Of a stretch of 59,466 bases of DNA, positions 1-7,413 are shown in pieces (within the stretch, counting starts at the first letter, position 1; each line of letters starts with the position of its first letter). The notes under the pieces were generated by a model. It made no database searches and had not been told where the DNA came from. It was given only the letters and a program-made list of their open reading frames with translations. A program made the position numbers and the translations under genes. Location: positions 1 through 59,466 of the forward strand of contig NZ_BMTR01000034.1 of assembly GCF_014649775.1 (NCBI RefSeq), written 5' to 3'. The stretch comes from Streptomyces longisporoflavus (GTDB lineage Bacteria > Actinomycetota > Actinomycetes > Streptomycetales > Streptomycetaceae).

Positions 1-113
1 CAGTCGTCTCCTTCGCGATCGAGCACTACGAAGTCCAGGACCTCGCACCAGAACCGCGCCAGTAGCTCGGGGTCGCGGCAACCGAGCACGAGTTCACTGA
101 TACGGCATGCCAT
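1..113 (-). CDS. VOC (glyoxalase/bleomycin-resistance) family protein, 3' part cut off by window edge
   Basis: Only the first 37 codons are inside the window. They read MACRISELVLGCRDPELLAR and continue through FWCEVLDF. This matches the opening beta-strand, helix and 'FYxxvLGF'-type segment that starts VOC-fold enzymes (inference from fold knowledge). The ATG at 113 is the first start of this frame. Substrate and full length cannot be seen. The 418 bp to the next gene contain no convincing coding sequence. Confidence 0.7.
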   Translation of the reverse strand, partial: MACRISELVLGCRDPELLARFWCEVLDFVVLDREGDD

Positions 114-403
114 GGACGCAACCTGCTTTCGACGTAGAACTGCCGGGGCGACGGCGTGCGGAACTCCGGGGCTCCCCGGAGGGGGAACATGATCGAGACC
201 GTATCGGGTGAAGCGAGCAGGCGGGAAGGTTTTTTGGCGTCGCCCCGGCTGCCAGCGCGGGAGGCCCGGGCCGCGCCCGGCCAGTCGCGTGACTGCCGAT
301 CGTCCTGAGCGTGCCGCTTGGCGCGGAGCGGGGTGACGTACCGAACGGCGCGCGTCGTGCACGGCCCGGTGACCTTCTTGGCCTTGACCCCCACCAGGCG
401 TGA

Positions 404-420
404 GTGCCAATGTATGGCAC
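404..420. promoter_or_regulatory. Inverted repeat upstream of secreted-protein gene
   Basis: GTGCCA and TGGCAC are separated by five bases (atgta). The repeat lies about 110 bp before the start at 532, and a TATAGG hexamer follows at 440-445. It is a plausible operator or promoter element for the 532-936 gene. Sequence symmetry is the only evidence. The rest of 114-531 shows nothing recognisable. Confidence 0.3.
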
Positions 421-531
421 TTTTCACGGACTTCATTCTTATAGGGGTCTTTGTGCATGACTTGGGGGCGTTGAGACCAGGATTCCTCCGTCCTGTCCGG
501 TGAGTGCCGGACAGCACTATGAGGAGGACAC

Positions 532-936
532 ATGCGCAAGCGCCTCTCCGCGACGGTGGCGGTTCTCGCCGCTGCCCTGCTGGCGGTTGGGTCGGGCTCG
601 GCTGTGGCAGCCGACCCTACCAAGGCGATCGCTCCCTACGCACAGGCCGCGGCATCGGTTGCCGCCAACGGCGACGTGCTGCTCGCCAAGAACGTCGACG
701 AGGTCACCAACCCGTCCGCGGGCCGCTATTGCGTCCATATCTCCGACCCGGACATTGACCTCGCCCGCAGCATCCCGACGGGGACTCTGAACGGGTACGA
801 GGCCAGGGGCGGGTCGGTGCGGGTGTTCACCAAGCCGGTGGGTGTGTGCAACAGCGACCCGAACACGGCCTACGTGAGCGTCTTCGACAAGGACGGCGCT
901 TTCACGAACGCCGCGTTCTTCTTCACCATCCAGTAG
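532..936 (+). CDS. Small secreted protein of unknown function
   Basis: This encodes 134 residues. Residues 1-26 form a classical Sec signal peptide: MRKR, an alanine/valine-rich core, then GSAVAA before DPTK. The mature part of about 108 residues has two cysteines (in RYCVHIS and GVCNSDP) that could form a disulfide, and it ends in an aromatic patch AAFFFTIQ. The start is fixed by GAGGAGGA about six bases upstream of ATG 532. A strong terminator follows at 960-988, so it is a monocistronic unit. I do not recognise a named family. The composition resembles the many small exported beta-rich Streptomyces proteins, and the function is unknown. Confidence 0.85.
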   Translation: MRKRLSATVAVLAAALLAVGSGSAVAADPTKAIAPYAQAAASVAANGDVLLAKNVDEVTNPSAGRYCVHISDPDIDLARSIPTGTLNGYEARGGSVRVFTKPVGVCNSDPNTAYVSVFDKDGAFTNAAFFFTIQ

Positions 937-959
937 ACGCCGCCGTCAGTGCGTCGTGA

Positions 960-988
960 CACGGGGCCCGGCGCTGCCGGGCCCCGTG
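960..988 (+). terminator. Rho-independent-type terminator of the secreted-protein gene
   Basis: A perfect 13-bp stem (960-972 with 976-988) closes on a three-base GCT loop and is followed by TTCTT. It starts 24 bp after the stop codon at 936. Confidence 0.85.
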
Positions 989-1048
989 TTCTTGGTGGCT
1001 GCGGCCGGCTCGGAGCTCCAGGACAGGAGACATACGAGGAGGACGTGC

Positions 1049-1314
1049 GTGACCTCACGCCGGAAGATCATGCCCTGCGCCCGGGGCGCGGGGCCGTCAA
1101 ACCAGGTCGTGGTCTTCTCCCACGAGTTGCAGCCGCTGAATGCCTACCAGGACCCGGCAGGCTGCCAGACGCTATGCCCGACAGCGCATGAGCTGTCGAA
1201 CCTCACCGACAAGCCCGTGGAGATCTACGATGATCCGCACTGCCCGGGGGCCTCGCAGGAAGTGCGGCCCGGCTACGGAACGCATCTGCGGGGTGTCGTG
1301 GGTTCGTTCTCGGC
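1049..1314 (+). pseudogene. Remnant of a small secreted peptide gene (signal peptide and stop lost)
   Basis: A GTG at 1049 sits behind GAGGAGGA and opens a frame beginning VTSRRKIMP, a typical start of a signal peptide. The expected hydrophobic core is missing: the frame jumps through CARGAGPSNQ straight into what looks like a mature domain. That domain (VVVFSHELQPL to VVGSFSA, with four cysteines) resembles a family of about 70-residue secreted Streptomyces peptides that end in GSFSA (recalled family pattern). The usual stop after SFSA is absent and the frame runs on into the antisense of the ArsR gene. A deletion in the signal sequence plus loss of the 3' end is the simplest reading. A sequencing or assembly gap is the alternative. 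Confidence 0.55.
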
Positions 1315-1381
1315 GCAGGGCCCCGGAGAACGCGCAGAGAGGCGGAAGCCGGGTTGCCGGCCGGTGTCGTCGGTGTTCTGT

Positions 1382-1726
1382 TTATCTTTCGGCGTTCTGG
1401 AGGTCGGCCAGCAGGGCGCTTTGGCCGGCGAGGAGTTCGGTGAGGATGCGGCGTGCTGCCCGCAGGAGTTCGGCGACGTCGCCTCCGGCCAGGGCGTAGC
1501 TGACCGTGGTGCCCTCGCGGATGGAGACGACGATGCCGGACCGGCGCAGCACGGCGAGTTGTTGGGAGAGGTTGGACGGTTCGATGTCGATGTCGGTGAG
1601 CAGATCCCGTACGGACACCGGCCCGTCCTGCAGCAGCTCCAGTACACGGATGCGCACGGGGTGGCCGAGCATGCGGAAGAACTCTGCTTTGACCTGATAG
1701 AGGGGGCGCTGCACAGGATCGCTCAC
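1382..1726 (-). CDS. ArsR/SmtB-family winged-helix transcriptional regulator
   Basis: This encodes 114 residues. Residues 15-95 form a winged helix: AEFFRMLGHPVRIRVLELL leads into helices containing SNLSQQLAVLRRSGIV (recognition helix about 49-65) and the wing REGTTVSYAL. Length and layout are those of ArsR repressors. The classical ELCVCDL metal-binding motif is replaced by VSVRDLLTDIDIE with no cysteine, so it is probably not a metal sensor of the ArsR/CadC type. The start is GTG 1726 behind CAGGGAA. It stands alone, with the roadblock gene ending 166 bp upstream on the same strand. Target genes are unknown; autoregulation is usual for the family. Confidence 0.9.
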   Translation of the reverse strand: MSDPVQRPLYQVKAEFFRMLGHPVRIRVLELLQDGPVSVRDLLTDIDIEPSNLSQQLAVLRRSGIVVSIREGTTVSYALAGGDVAELLRAARRILTELLAGQSALLADLQNAER

Positions 1727-1892
1727 TTCCCTGACTCGGATAAGGCTGCGGACGGGCGTGGCGGCCCGGCCGCCCGGTGCACCGTTTCGATTCTTTACCC
1801 GCCGGAGCCGCCGGAGCCGGGAGTTCGCCAGATGCAGACATCCAGACGTGAAGAACTCTGCAACCAGCGGGCAAAAAAAGGGGCGCCGCAGC

Positions 1893-2267
1893 TCAGAGTT
1901 CCAGTTGCTCCTCGGCGCGCTTGAGGTGGTGCCGCGCCATGGCGAGGTTGGAGCGGCCGTTGTCGATGACGAGGTAGATGAACAGCCCGTTCCCGGACCT
2001 GCCCGCCACCGGGCGGATGAGGTGGTACTGGCTGCCCAGGGTGATCAGGACGTCCTCGATCCTGTCTTTGAGGCCGAGCATCTCCATGGTGCGCGTCTTG
2101 GCGCGGATCACGTCGGTGTTTCCCGCGGCGGCGACGGTCAGGTCCAGATTCTTGCCGCCGCCCAGGGTGCCCAGCGCCATGCCGCTGGTGTAGTCGACGA
2201 CGGCGGTTCCTACCGCCCCCTCGACTTCGGTCAGCAGGGTCTTGAGCGTCACTTCCACACTGGTCAT
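1893..2267 (-). CDS. Roadblock/LC7-like domain protein (orphan)
   Basis: This encodes 124 residues with no signal peptide. Strands such as VGTAVVDYTSGMALGTLGG and GLFIYLVIDNGRSNLAMARH give the alpha/beta roadblock fold that binds small GTPases and modulates signalling. MTSVEVTLKTLLTEVEG is the usual opening of a stand-alone actinobacterial subgroup. The start is ATG 2267 behind GGAGGAG. No GTPase or kinase partner lies next to it, so this is an orphan, unlike the cvnB copy near 26.4 kb. Role inferred only at family level. Confidence 0.75.
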   Translation of the reverse strand: MTSVEVTLKTLLTEVEGAVGTAVVDYTSGMALGTLGGGKNLDLTVAAAGNTDVIRAKTRTMEMLGLKDRIEDVLITLGSQYHLIRPVAGRSGNGLFIYLVIDNGRSNLAMARHHLKRAEEQLEL

Positions 2268-2654
2268 GAATTCTCCTCCACCGATAGGTACGAGGGCTGT
2301 TTCGGGCCCTGTGCGGGCAACCTAGGCGGCGCGTACCTGCCTGCGCGGCAGATACCCGAAGCGGCTGCGGCCGTGGGCCCGGGCGCGATAAGGCATCGGC
2401 CGCAACCGGTCCTTCATCCGCGGCCCGACCGACGGCCGGGCAGGAACCTTCCCTGATCACGACGCTGCTGCCTTCCCCCTTCTCCAGCGCGCGAGGAGGT
2501 GTCCCGGCCTGCCCTGCTGCGCCCGGCCGGGGCCGAGGACCGGGCGCGCTTCGAGGCGCTCGCCGGCCTCGCGCACCGTACGAGGGAGGCATGGCCGCAC
2601 CGGCGAGCAGCCGCTGGAATCGCGCGCTGTCTGCGCCCCGCCGATGCGCTGAGC

Positions 2655-2840
2655 GGGCCTGTGACTTCGGCAGGAACGACTGGTCAAAGGATGCGGCGAA
2701 GCGGGCCCGGGGCTGGAACGTGCGGGATCCGGTGTCGGTACAGGGCAAGGTGACCGCGATCCACGGCCGGGCCGCCGGCGGCCGGGTCGCGGCGGACCTG
2801 CTGCGCAGGCCCGCGGTCGCGGGCGGGCAGCGTGGCCGCG
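2655..2840 (+). pseudogene. DUF6192-like gene fragment
   Basis: One frame reads DWSKDAAKRARGW, then SVQGKVTAIHG, then RVAADLLRRPAVA. This strongly resembles the central segment of DUF6192 proteins (recalled pattern WxYDAAKRVVGWxV...SVQEKVxAIHD...TDFLRRPxVA), which are common on Streptomyces plasmids and integrative elements. No start, continuous upstream frame or C-terminal part remains, and the following sequence (to about 3000) continues the likely protein only in another frame. The rest of 2268-3006 shows no intact gene. It suggests decayed mobile-element cargo. Confidence 0.5.
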
Positions 2841-3006
2841 TGAGGTGGCGCAGGCCGCCCGGGTGCGGTTCGGGGAGCTCCCGCGGCGGGTGTCGGGGCG
2901 GCCTGTTCGGGCCCGTCCGGCCGTATCCCGGCAACGCGTTGCCGCGCTGGCCACCGCACGCGGGCCGCGCCCCGGCGCGGGCAGCGGGGGCGCGGCCGCG
3001 TGCGTC

Positions 3007-3825
3007 CTACCCGTTGTCGGGCTCGTTGTCGGGCCGGCCGTTGCCTTCGCTGGTCCTCTCGGCTGCGGCCCGGTCGTCGATGACGATCGCGACGGGCTCG
3101 GCGCCCCGGCCTTGGTGCGGATTTTCGACGACGGCCCGGACGGTGTCGGTGAGCCGGGCATGGAGGTGAGCGGCGATGGCACGGGTGCCGGGTGTGTCCC
3201 CGGTGCGGCTGACGTCGCCGAGGCTGGTGATGGCGGCCACGAGGCTGGGCCCTGAGACGGCCGCGGTGACGGACCCGTTTTGGATGGTGACGGCGCCGGG
3301 CACGTGGAAGTGCTGGTCGGGGCCCGCGTGTTTGACGAGGAACTCCCAGGTGTCGCGGTGGGCTTGGAGGGTGGCCGCGGAGATTCCGGCGGCAGCGCGG
3401 AGGATGGTCTCGCCTGCCGCAGTCGTCTTGGCCGGTGCGGATGCTTCGGGCTTCTGGTCTTGGACGGGGGGCGGTTCGGGAGCGGGGCTGCGCTCTTGCG
3501 GGGTGGGTGGCGGGGGTGCGGCTACGGTTTTGGCGTGGTGGTCGAGCCGGCTGATGCTGCTGCGGATGGCGACGAGTTCGGTGCTGAGGTGGGTGAGCGG
3601 TCCGGACACGGTTTCGTTGGCGCGGGCGAGGCCTTCGCGGATCACGGCCCGGTTTTCGCTCAGGCCGCTGTTGAGGGCGGCCGTGGCGTCCTGCCGGATC
3701 TGGTCGATGGCGAGCTGCTGGTCAGAAGCCTGCTGCTTGAGTGCGGACAGGTCTGAGCCGATCTGTGCGAGCTGGCCGAGTACCTGCCGCAGCAGATCTG
3801 CGTTGTCGTTGCCGAAGAACGCCAT
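3007..3825 (-). CDS. Uncharacterised coiled-coil protein with proline-rich linker
   Basis: This encodes 272 residues. Residues 1-100 are a long helical, heptad-rich region (LLRQVLGQLAQIGSDLSALKQ onward). About 101-135 is a proline/alanine/glutamate linker, and about 136-272 is a compact C-terminal domain with TLQAHRDTWEFLVKHAGPD. There is no signal peptide or membrane segment, so it should be cytosolic and oligomeric. I recognise it as a conserved-hypothetical type in Streptomyces but know no function. It lies next to a DUF6192 remnant and other small unknown genes, consistent with an old plasmid/ICE-like insertion. Confidence 0.75.
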   Translation of the reverse strand: MAFFGNDNADLLRQVLGQLAQIGSDLSALKQQASDQQLAIDQIRQDATAALNSGLSENRAVIREGLARANETVSGPLTHLSTELVAIRSSISRLDHHAKTVAAPPPPTPQERSPAPEPPPVQDQKPEASAPAKTTAAGETILRAAAGISAATLQAHRDTWEFLVKHAGPDQHFHVPGAVTIQNGSVTAAVSGPSLVAAITSLGDVSRTGDTPGTRAIAAHLHARLTDTVRAVVENPHQGRGAEPVAIVIDDRAAAERTSEGNGRPDNEPDNG

Positions 3826-4017
3826 GAGCCCCCCTGGTCGTCAGCTGACCTGGTCAGAGTGAGGCTCGGTTGAAATGTCGACAAGCGCGCGAACCGGCCA
3901 TCGGGTGGCACATACCCGGCGCACGTGCCGGAGCGCACTACCGCGCGCCGGCCTGTCCGTCGGGTTCGTTGTCGGCGAGCGCACTGTCCTCGCCCCTCCC
4001 CGCCGCGCGCCCTGAAG

Positions 4018-4263
4018 GTGATACCGCTCAAGCCCGCCGTCTATGAGGTGACCGGCGACGAGTTCGCCGCCGAGCTGCCGGTGCCGGTGCCCCTGGACGT
4101 CACCAGTCACGCACCGGGCGTCCAGTTCGCCGCCCTCTCGCGCATCCAGGAGCGCGCCGGTATCCGGTTCGTGCACTCCACCGGGAGCGAACGGATCAGC
4201 AACACGCGGTGGCGGACCTGCGACTACACCTACCAGGCCTACCGGGCGGCGTTCGGCCGGTGA
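4018..4263 (+). CDS. Small hypothetical protein
   Basis: About 81 residues from GTG 4018, reading MIPLKPAVYEVTGDEFAAEL and ending TYQAYRAAFGR. The start is uncertain because the frame is open further upstream and no strong ribosome-binding site is visible. Its TGA at 4261-4263 overlaps a GTG at 4260, so it appears translationally coupled to the next tiny ORF. I do not recognise it. Composition (aromatic, charged, few repeats) supports real coding more than the neighbouring arginine-rich frames do. Confidence 0.5.
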   Translation: MIPLKPAVYEVTGDEFAAELPVPVPLDVTSHAPGVQFAALSRIQERAGIRFVHSTGSERISNTRWRTCDYTYQAYRAAFGR

Positions 4264-4391
4264 ACGAGCGCTACTGGGTCGACGCGCAGGAGGCCGAGCG
4301 CCGCCGGGAGACCCTCGACGCGCAGTACGCCGCGGTCGGTGTCACCGACCGCGGGCGAACAGTCGCCATCGACGTCGCCGCGGCGCTGTAG
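4260..4391 (+). CDS. Very small hypothetical protein (43 aa), coupled to upstream ORF
   Basis: The GTG start shares bases with the upstream stop (GTGA overlap). The product starts MNERYWVDAQEAERRRETLD and ends DVAAAL; it is acidic/basic and predicted helical. Streptomyces integrative elements often carry such coupled small ORFs. Its last 50 bp overlap the 3' end of the convergent 4342-4659 gene, which lowers confidence in one of the two. No function can be assigned. Confidence 0.45.
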   Translation: MNERYWVDAQEAERRRETLDAQYAAVGVTDRGRTVAIDVAAAL

Positions 4392-4659
4392 CGGCAGCAC
4401 TTCCTTCGTCGAGGGGCTCCGGAGCACAGGCCGGCGCCACGCGGTCCGGCTCCAGCCCGATCTTGTGGGGATGGACGCAGGCCGCAGTCCCCTCGGCCGT
4501 GTAGCGAAAGCCGTCGTCGGGGTCGAACGGCGCCTCGCGGCTGGGCCGGTCATAGACCACGAACGCTGCGCGGGGCAGCCGCTTGGACGGGCAGATCCCG
4601 CACACCGGCCGGCCCGGATCGTCCACGTCGGGGGCGATGTACGGCGCCTGGTCGTCCAT
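4342..4659 (-). CDS. Hypothetical protein with a CxxC motif
   Basis: 105 residues from ATG 4659, chosen because the frame upstream is low-complexity and MDDQAPYIAPDVDD is a convincing N-terminus. A CGIC motif (about residues 20-23) is followed by a second cysteine in AACVHPHK and a histidine, which could bind zinc. The C-terminus is arginine-rich (APRRRRWRLFARGR). It is convergent with and overlaps the tiny ORF at 4260-4391. I do not recognise the family. Confidence 0.5.
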   Translation of the reverse strand: MDDQAPYIAPDVDDPGRPVCGICPSKRLPRAAFVVYDRPSREAPFDPDDGFRYTAEGTAACVHPHKIGLEPDRVAPACAPEPLDEGSAAATAPRRRRWRLFARGR

Positions 4660-4870
4660 ACCGCGGCAGCGTACGGGAATCGTGCCCGCCCCCGGGTCCG
4701 CCGTCGCGTCGCCTGCGCCGGCACGACGCTGCAAGACACCCGCCTCGCCTTCGTCAACGGCTGCCGGCCACGCCATCGCCAGTTCAACGCGCTCTCCGGG
4801 GTGCGGTGTTCACCGGCCGGATGGCGGGGGCAGTCTCTACGCTGGACGCACGTTGCGCCGGGAGGCCCTC

Positions 4871-5395
4871 ATGGAACCGCACGCCGAGCAGGAGGCCGCC
4901 AAGCCGCGTCCCGACTACCCGCCGAAGACGCCCCCGCCGCCGAAGAAGCCGCCGTCACCGCCGCCGCCCCAGACACGGGTGGAGCCGTCCTCCTTCCCGC
5001 TGTCGCAGCACGGATCGGGCTCCGGCCGGCCGGTGATGAAGAACCGGCCGGGCGCCGCATGGCAGTTGGAATCCCGGCCGTGGGCGGGCGCCAGGGCGTA
5101 CAAGGAGGTCAGCGCGCGGCTCGCCAAGTGGGGGATGCGCGCCCCCGACCACCTCGAAAGCCTGCTGCGGCACATGGTCGCCGTCGTCGTCGCGGACGGC
5201 GGCCGCCACATCAGCGTGCACCTGGCCGAGCAGAACCGCCAGATCCTCCTTCTGGCGCTCGGCCACCGGCGCTCGGACATCGCCGTCGGCGACGACGTGT
5301 TGCCGCGCATGCTGGAGCTGGGTGCGGTGAGTTGCAGCGCGGAGATGACGGCCGAGGGCCGTCAGGTGTGGGCCGTCCTGGACCTGACGGCATAA
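4871..5395 (+). CDS. Hypothetical protein with proline-rich N-terminus and HATPase-like region
   Basis: 174 residues from ATG 4871. The first 40 residues are proline/lysine-rich (PPKTPPPPKKPPSPPPP). From about residue 90, HLESLLRHMVAVVVADG followed by HISVHLAEQN and LLLALGH has the spacing of a degenerate GHKL/anti-sigma ATP-binding fold. Proteins of this type in Streptomyces are usually small signalling or plasmid-linked proteins, but the N-box is not clear. The reading is therefore tentative. No membrane segment is present. Confidence 0.6.
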   Translation: MEPHAEQEAAKPRPDYPPKTPPPPKKPPSPPPPQTRVEPSSFPLSQHGSGSGRPVMKNRPGAAWQLESRPWAGARAYKEVSARLAKWGMRAPDHLESLLRHMVAVVVADGGRHISVHLAEQNRQILLLALGHRRSDIAVGDDVLPRMLELGAVSCSAEMTAEGRQVWAVLDLTA

Positions 5396-5888
5396 AAGGG
5401 GCCCAGCCGACGGGGACCGGCGCTTGGTCATCGTGGCCGGGCACAGCGCGTCCCCGCCACGCCTCCATTGGTCCGGGAGGTGACGGGGTGCGACGGCTGC
5501 GGCTGTGCGCGCGGGGCTGCCAGGGGAAGGCGCAGGGGTTGTGCGGCGGTCTGCCGATCGCGGCGCTTGCGCACCGCGACGACGTCCGGGGCAAGCAAAG
5601 CGAGGTCAAGCGTCACCGACAAGCCGGTGGGAGCGGCGTGTTCGCCGGCTGGAGGTCACCGCCGTGCCGGGCGATGAGGTCCGCTTCGGCGAGAAGTCCG
5701 GCGATACCTCGGATCAGGGCCGGTTCGAGGACTGCCAGGTGAGCGCACAGCACCACCGGGGAATATCGCCGTGGCCCGCGCCGTCTCCGGGCGTCTGCAT
5801 TCCTGGACCTTGTGCTGCCGATGCCGGCCGGGCTCACGGCGACGGGGAAGCCAGCAGTATCGTGGCGCAGCCGCCTCGGTGCGTCATC
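5396..5888. other. 493-bp stretch without a convincing gene
   Basis: A minus-strand frame around 5613-5837 contains CAHLAVLEPALIRGIAGLLA followed by EADLIARHGG, which looks protein-like. It has no good start and breaks into another frame after PLPPACR. It may be a gene remnant. No hairpin, tRNA or repeat was seen. Confidence 0.3.
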
Positions 5889-6323
5889 TCACAAACGGCG
5901 GAGCCCCATCGCCTTCTGCGCTGCGCTCACCACGTCGCGGCGCCCTTTTGACGCGGCTGCCAGGGCCTCCGCTCGCTCGGACGCGGACCCGGCGTCCTGC
6001 ACTCTGCGCTGGCGTCGCAGGAGGTCTTCGCCGGCGCGCATTACGTCGGGAGGCGACAGCAGACGCAGCCGCGTCAGCTGATTGCGCATCTCGCCGTACT
6101 GCCCGGCCATCGCCTCGGCCGACGAGGTGTCAGGCGGCATCGCCGACTTCTTCGCGAGGTCGGAGTGCTGCCAACTCGCCGACAGAAATGCGACGAACGC
6201 GTCCGTCAGGGCCTCGCGCGCCCACTTGCGTTGCTCTCTGCGTCCCCCGATGACAGTCGTCACCACCAACGTGGCGACGCTGGTCACCGCGGCGGCCCAC
6301 GCCGCGTATTCACCCGCATTCAT
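5889..6323 (-). CDS. Small single-pass membrane protein, hypothetical
   Basis: 144 residues from ATG 6323, preferred over a start 60 bp upstream because MNAGEYAAWAAAVTSVATLV places a transmembrane helix (about residues 8-27) directly at the N-terminus. After GGRREQRKWAREAL the rest is a charged, helical cytosolic domain rich in arginine and alanine (DLLRRQRRVQDAG). This topology, a short N-terminal anchor plus helical tail, is common among uncharacterised actinobacterial proteins. No catalytic motif is visible. It lies 112 bp downstream of the HD gene's stop on the same strand, but coupling is not evident. Confidence 0.65.
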   Translation of the reverse strand: MNAGEYAAWAAAVTSVATLVVTTVIGGRREQRKWAREALTDAFVAFLSASWQHSDLAKKSAMPPDTSSAEAMAGQYGEMRNQLTRLRLLSPPDVMRAGEDLLRRQRRVQDAGSASERAEALAAASKGRRDVVSAAQKAMGLRRL

Positions 6324-6435
6324 CACTGCAGTATTCCTGGCCGGGTCCTGCCGGCCAACCTGCGTAAACGCCCTGGGCTCCATCTTGAACAGGCGAGCAG
6401 ATGCCCGTTACAGCGGCGCGCAGGGCGGTTTGTCC

Positions 6436-7413
6436 TCAGGAGACGAACGCCGACTCGGGTGTTTCCCGGGACACGTACTCGATGTCCGCCACGAACTGCG
6501 AGGCCTCGAAGGGCGAGTTCCGTGCCAGGACGTCCGATACGAACTCGTATTCGTCGATCTGCAGCAGTCGTTGCCTGGCGTTTTCCACGTGTCGGAGGTA
6601 CCAGGGGACGACTTCGTTCCTGATCCAGGAGGAATGGCAGACTTTCTCGTTGTTCAGCGGGAAGACCACCGGTGCGATGAACCTTTCGCGGACGTACCTG
6701 GTGAGCCCCAGGAGACGGGTGCTGTCCGACGTCAGTCCACTCGCGCTGTGGCGATCGAGGAATTCCTTCAGCAGCGCGCCGAAGACGTAGCGGAAATCCT
6801 CCTGGTACTCGGCGACGCGCGGTTCACCCGTACCGTGGAACTTCCGCGCCATCCCCTCGCACAGGCCGTACCACTGGCTCTCGCACAGAGAGAGCTCCAG
6901 CCGTTCCTCCACGTCCCCGGGGATGGCCCGGGGGTGCAGGTTGAGTCCCGTCACAGCGAAGAGGATGTCCTCGATCGCTCCGGTGAGGGCATCCGCCAGG
7001 AGGACGGTCCTGCCCTCGCGCGACAGGGCTGACGCCGCCTTCTCATGGATGGCTCGCAGGTCGCGCACATCGCGCTGGTCAAGCCCGTGGTCGTCGGCAA
7101 AGTAGTTGGCCACATTGGCGGCCTGATTGAAGTTGCCGCGTTCCGCGTTGTGGGCGAAGGGCCATCTGTTCAGGTCGTGCAGCCAGACCAGCCGCTGAAC
7201 CCGCTCGACTTCTTCCGCGCCGGTGATGGCGCACATCATCCGGGCTGCCAGTGCCACGCGTTCGACGTGCCACAGGCGGGCGAACACCGCGAGCCGGGGG
7301 TCGTCCTTCTCTCCGTACACAGTGATGAAGCCGGTGATGCGGCGGAGCCGGCCGACGCGCGAATCAATCCCCCTCCACAGAAGGGAACTTTCCCCCGCAA
7401 TGAGCTCATTCAT
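6436..7413 (-). CDS. HD-domain protein with dGTPase/SAMHD1-like motif
   Basis: 325 residues. The start is ATG 7413 because the upstream gene's TGA and this ATG share bases (TGATG), which implies coupling; an earlier in-frame ATG at 7506 would overlap that gene by 94 nt. H49, H79-D80, H88 and D141 fit an HD metal site. HDLNRWPFAHNAE (79-91) closely matches the HDxGHxPFGHxxE signature of dNTP triphosphohydrolases (established family motif), with N81-R83 replacing the usual GH. I infer hydrolysis of a (deoxy)nucleotide or nucleotide-like product made by the partner genes. Such enzymes deplete dNTPs in some antiviral systems. It is the last gene of a three-gene operon. Confidence 0.8.
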   Translation of the reverse strand: MNELIAGESSLLWRGIDSRVGRLRRITGFITVYGEKDDPRLAVFARLWHVERVALAARMMCAITGAEEVERVQRLVWLHDLNRWPFAHNAERGNFNQAANVANYFADDHGLDQRDVRDLRAIHEKAASALSREGRTVLLADALTGAIEDILFAVTGLNLHPRAIPGDVEERLELSLCESQWYGLCEGMARKFHGTGEPRVAEYQEDFRYVFGALLKEFLDRHSASGLTSDSTRLLGLTRYVRERFIAPVVFPLNNEKVCHSSWIRNEVVPWYLRHVENARQRLLQIDEYEFVSDVLARNSPFEASQFVADIEYVSRETPESAFVS

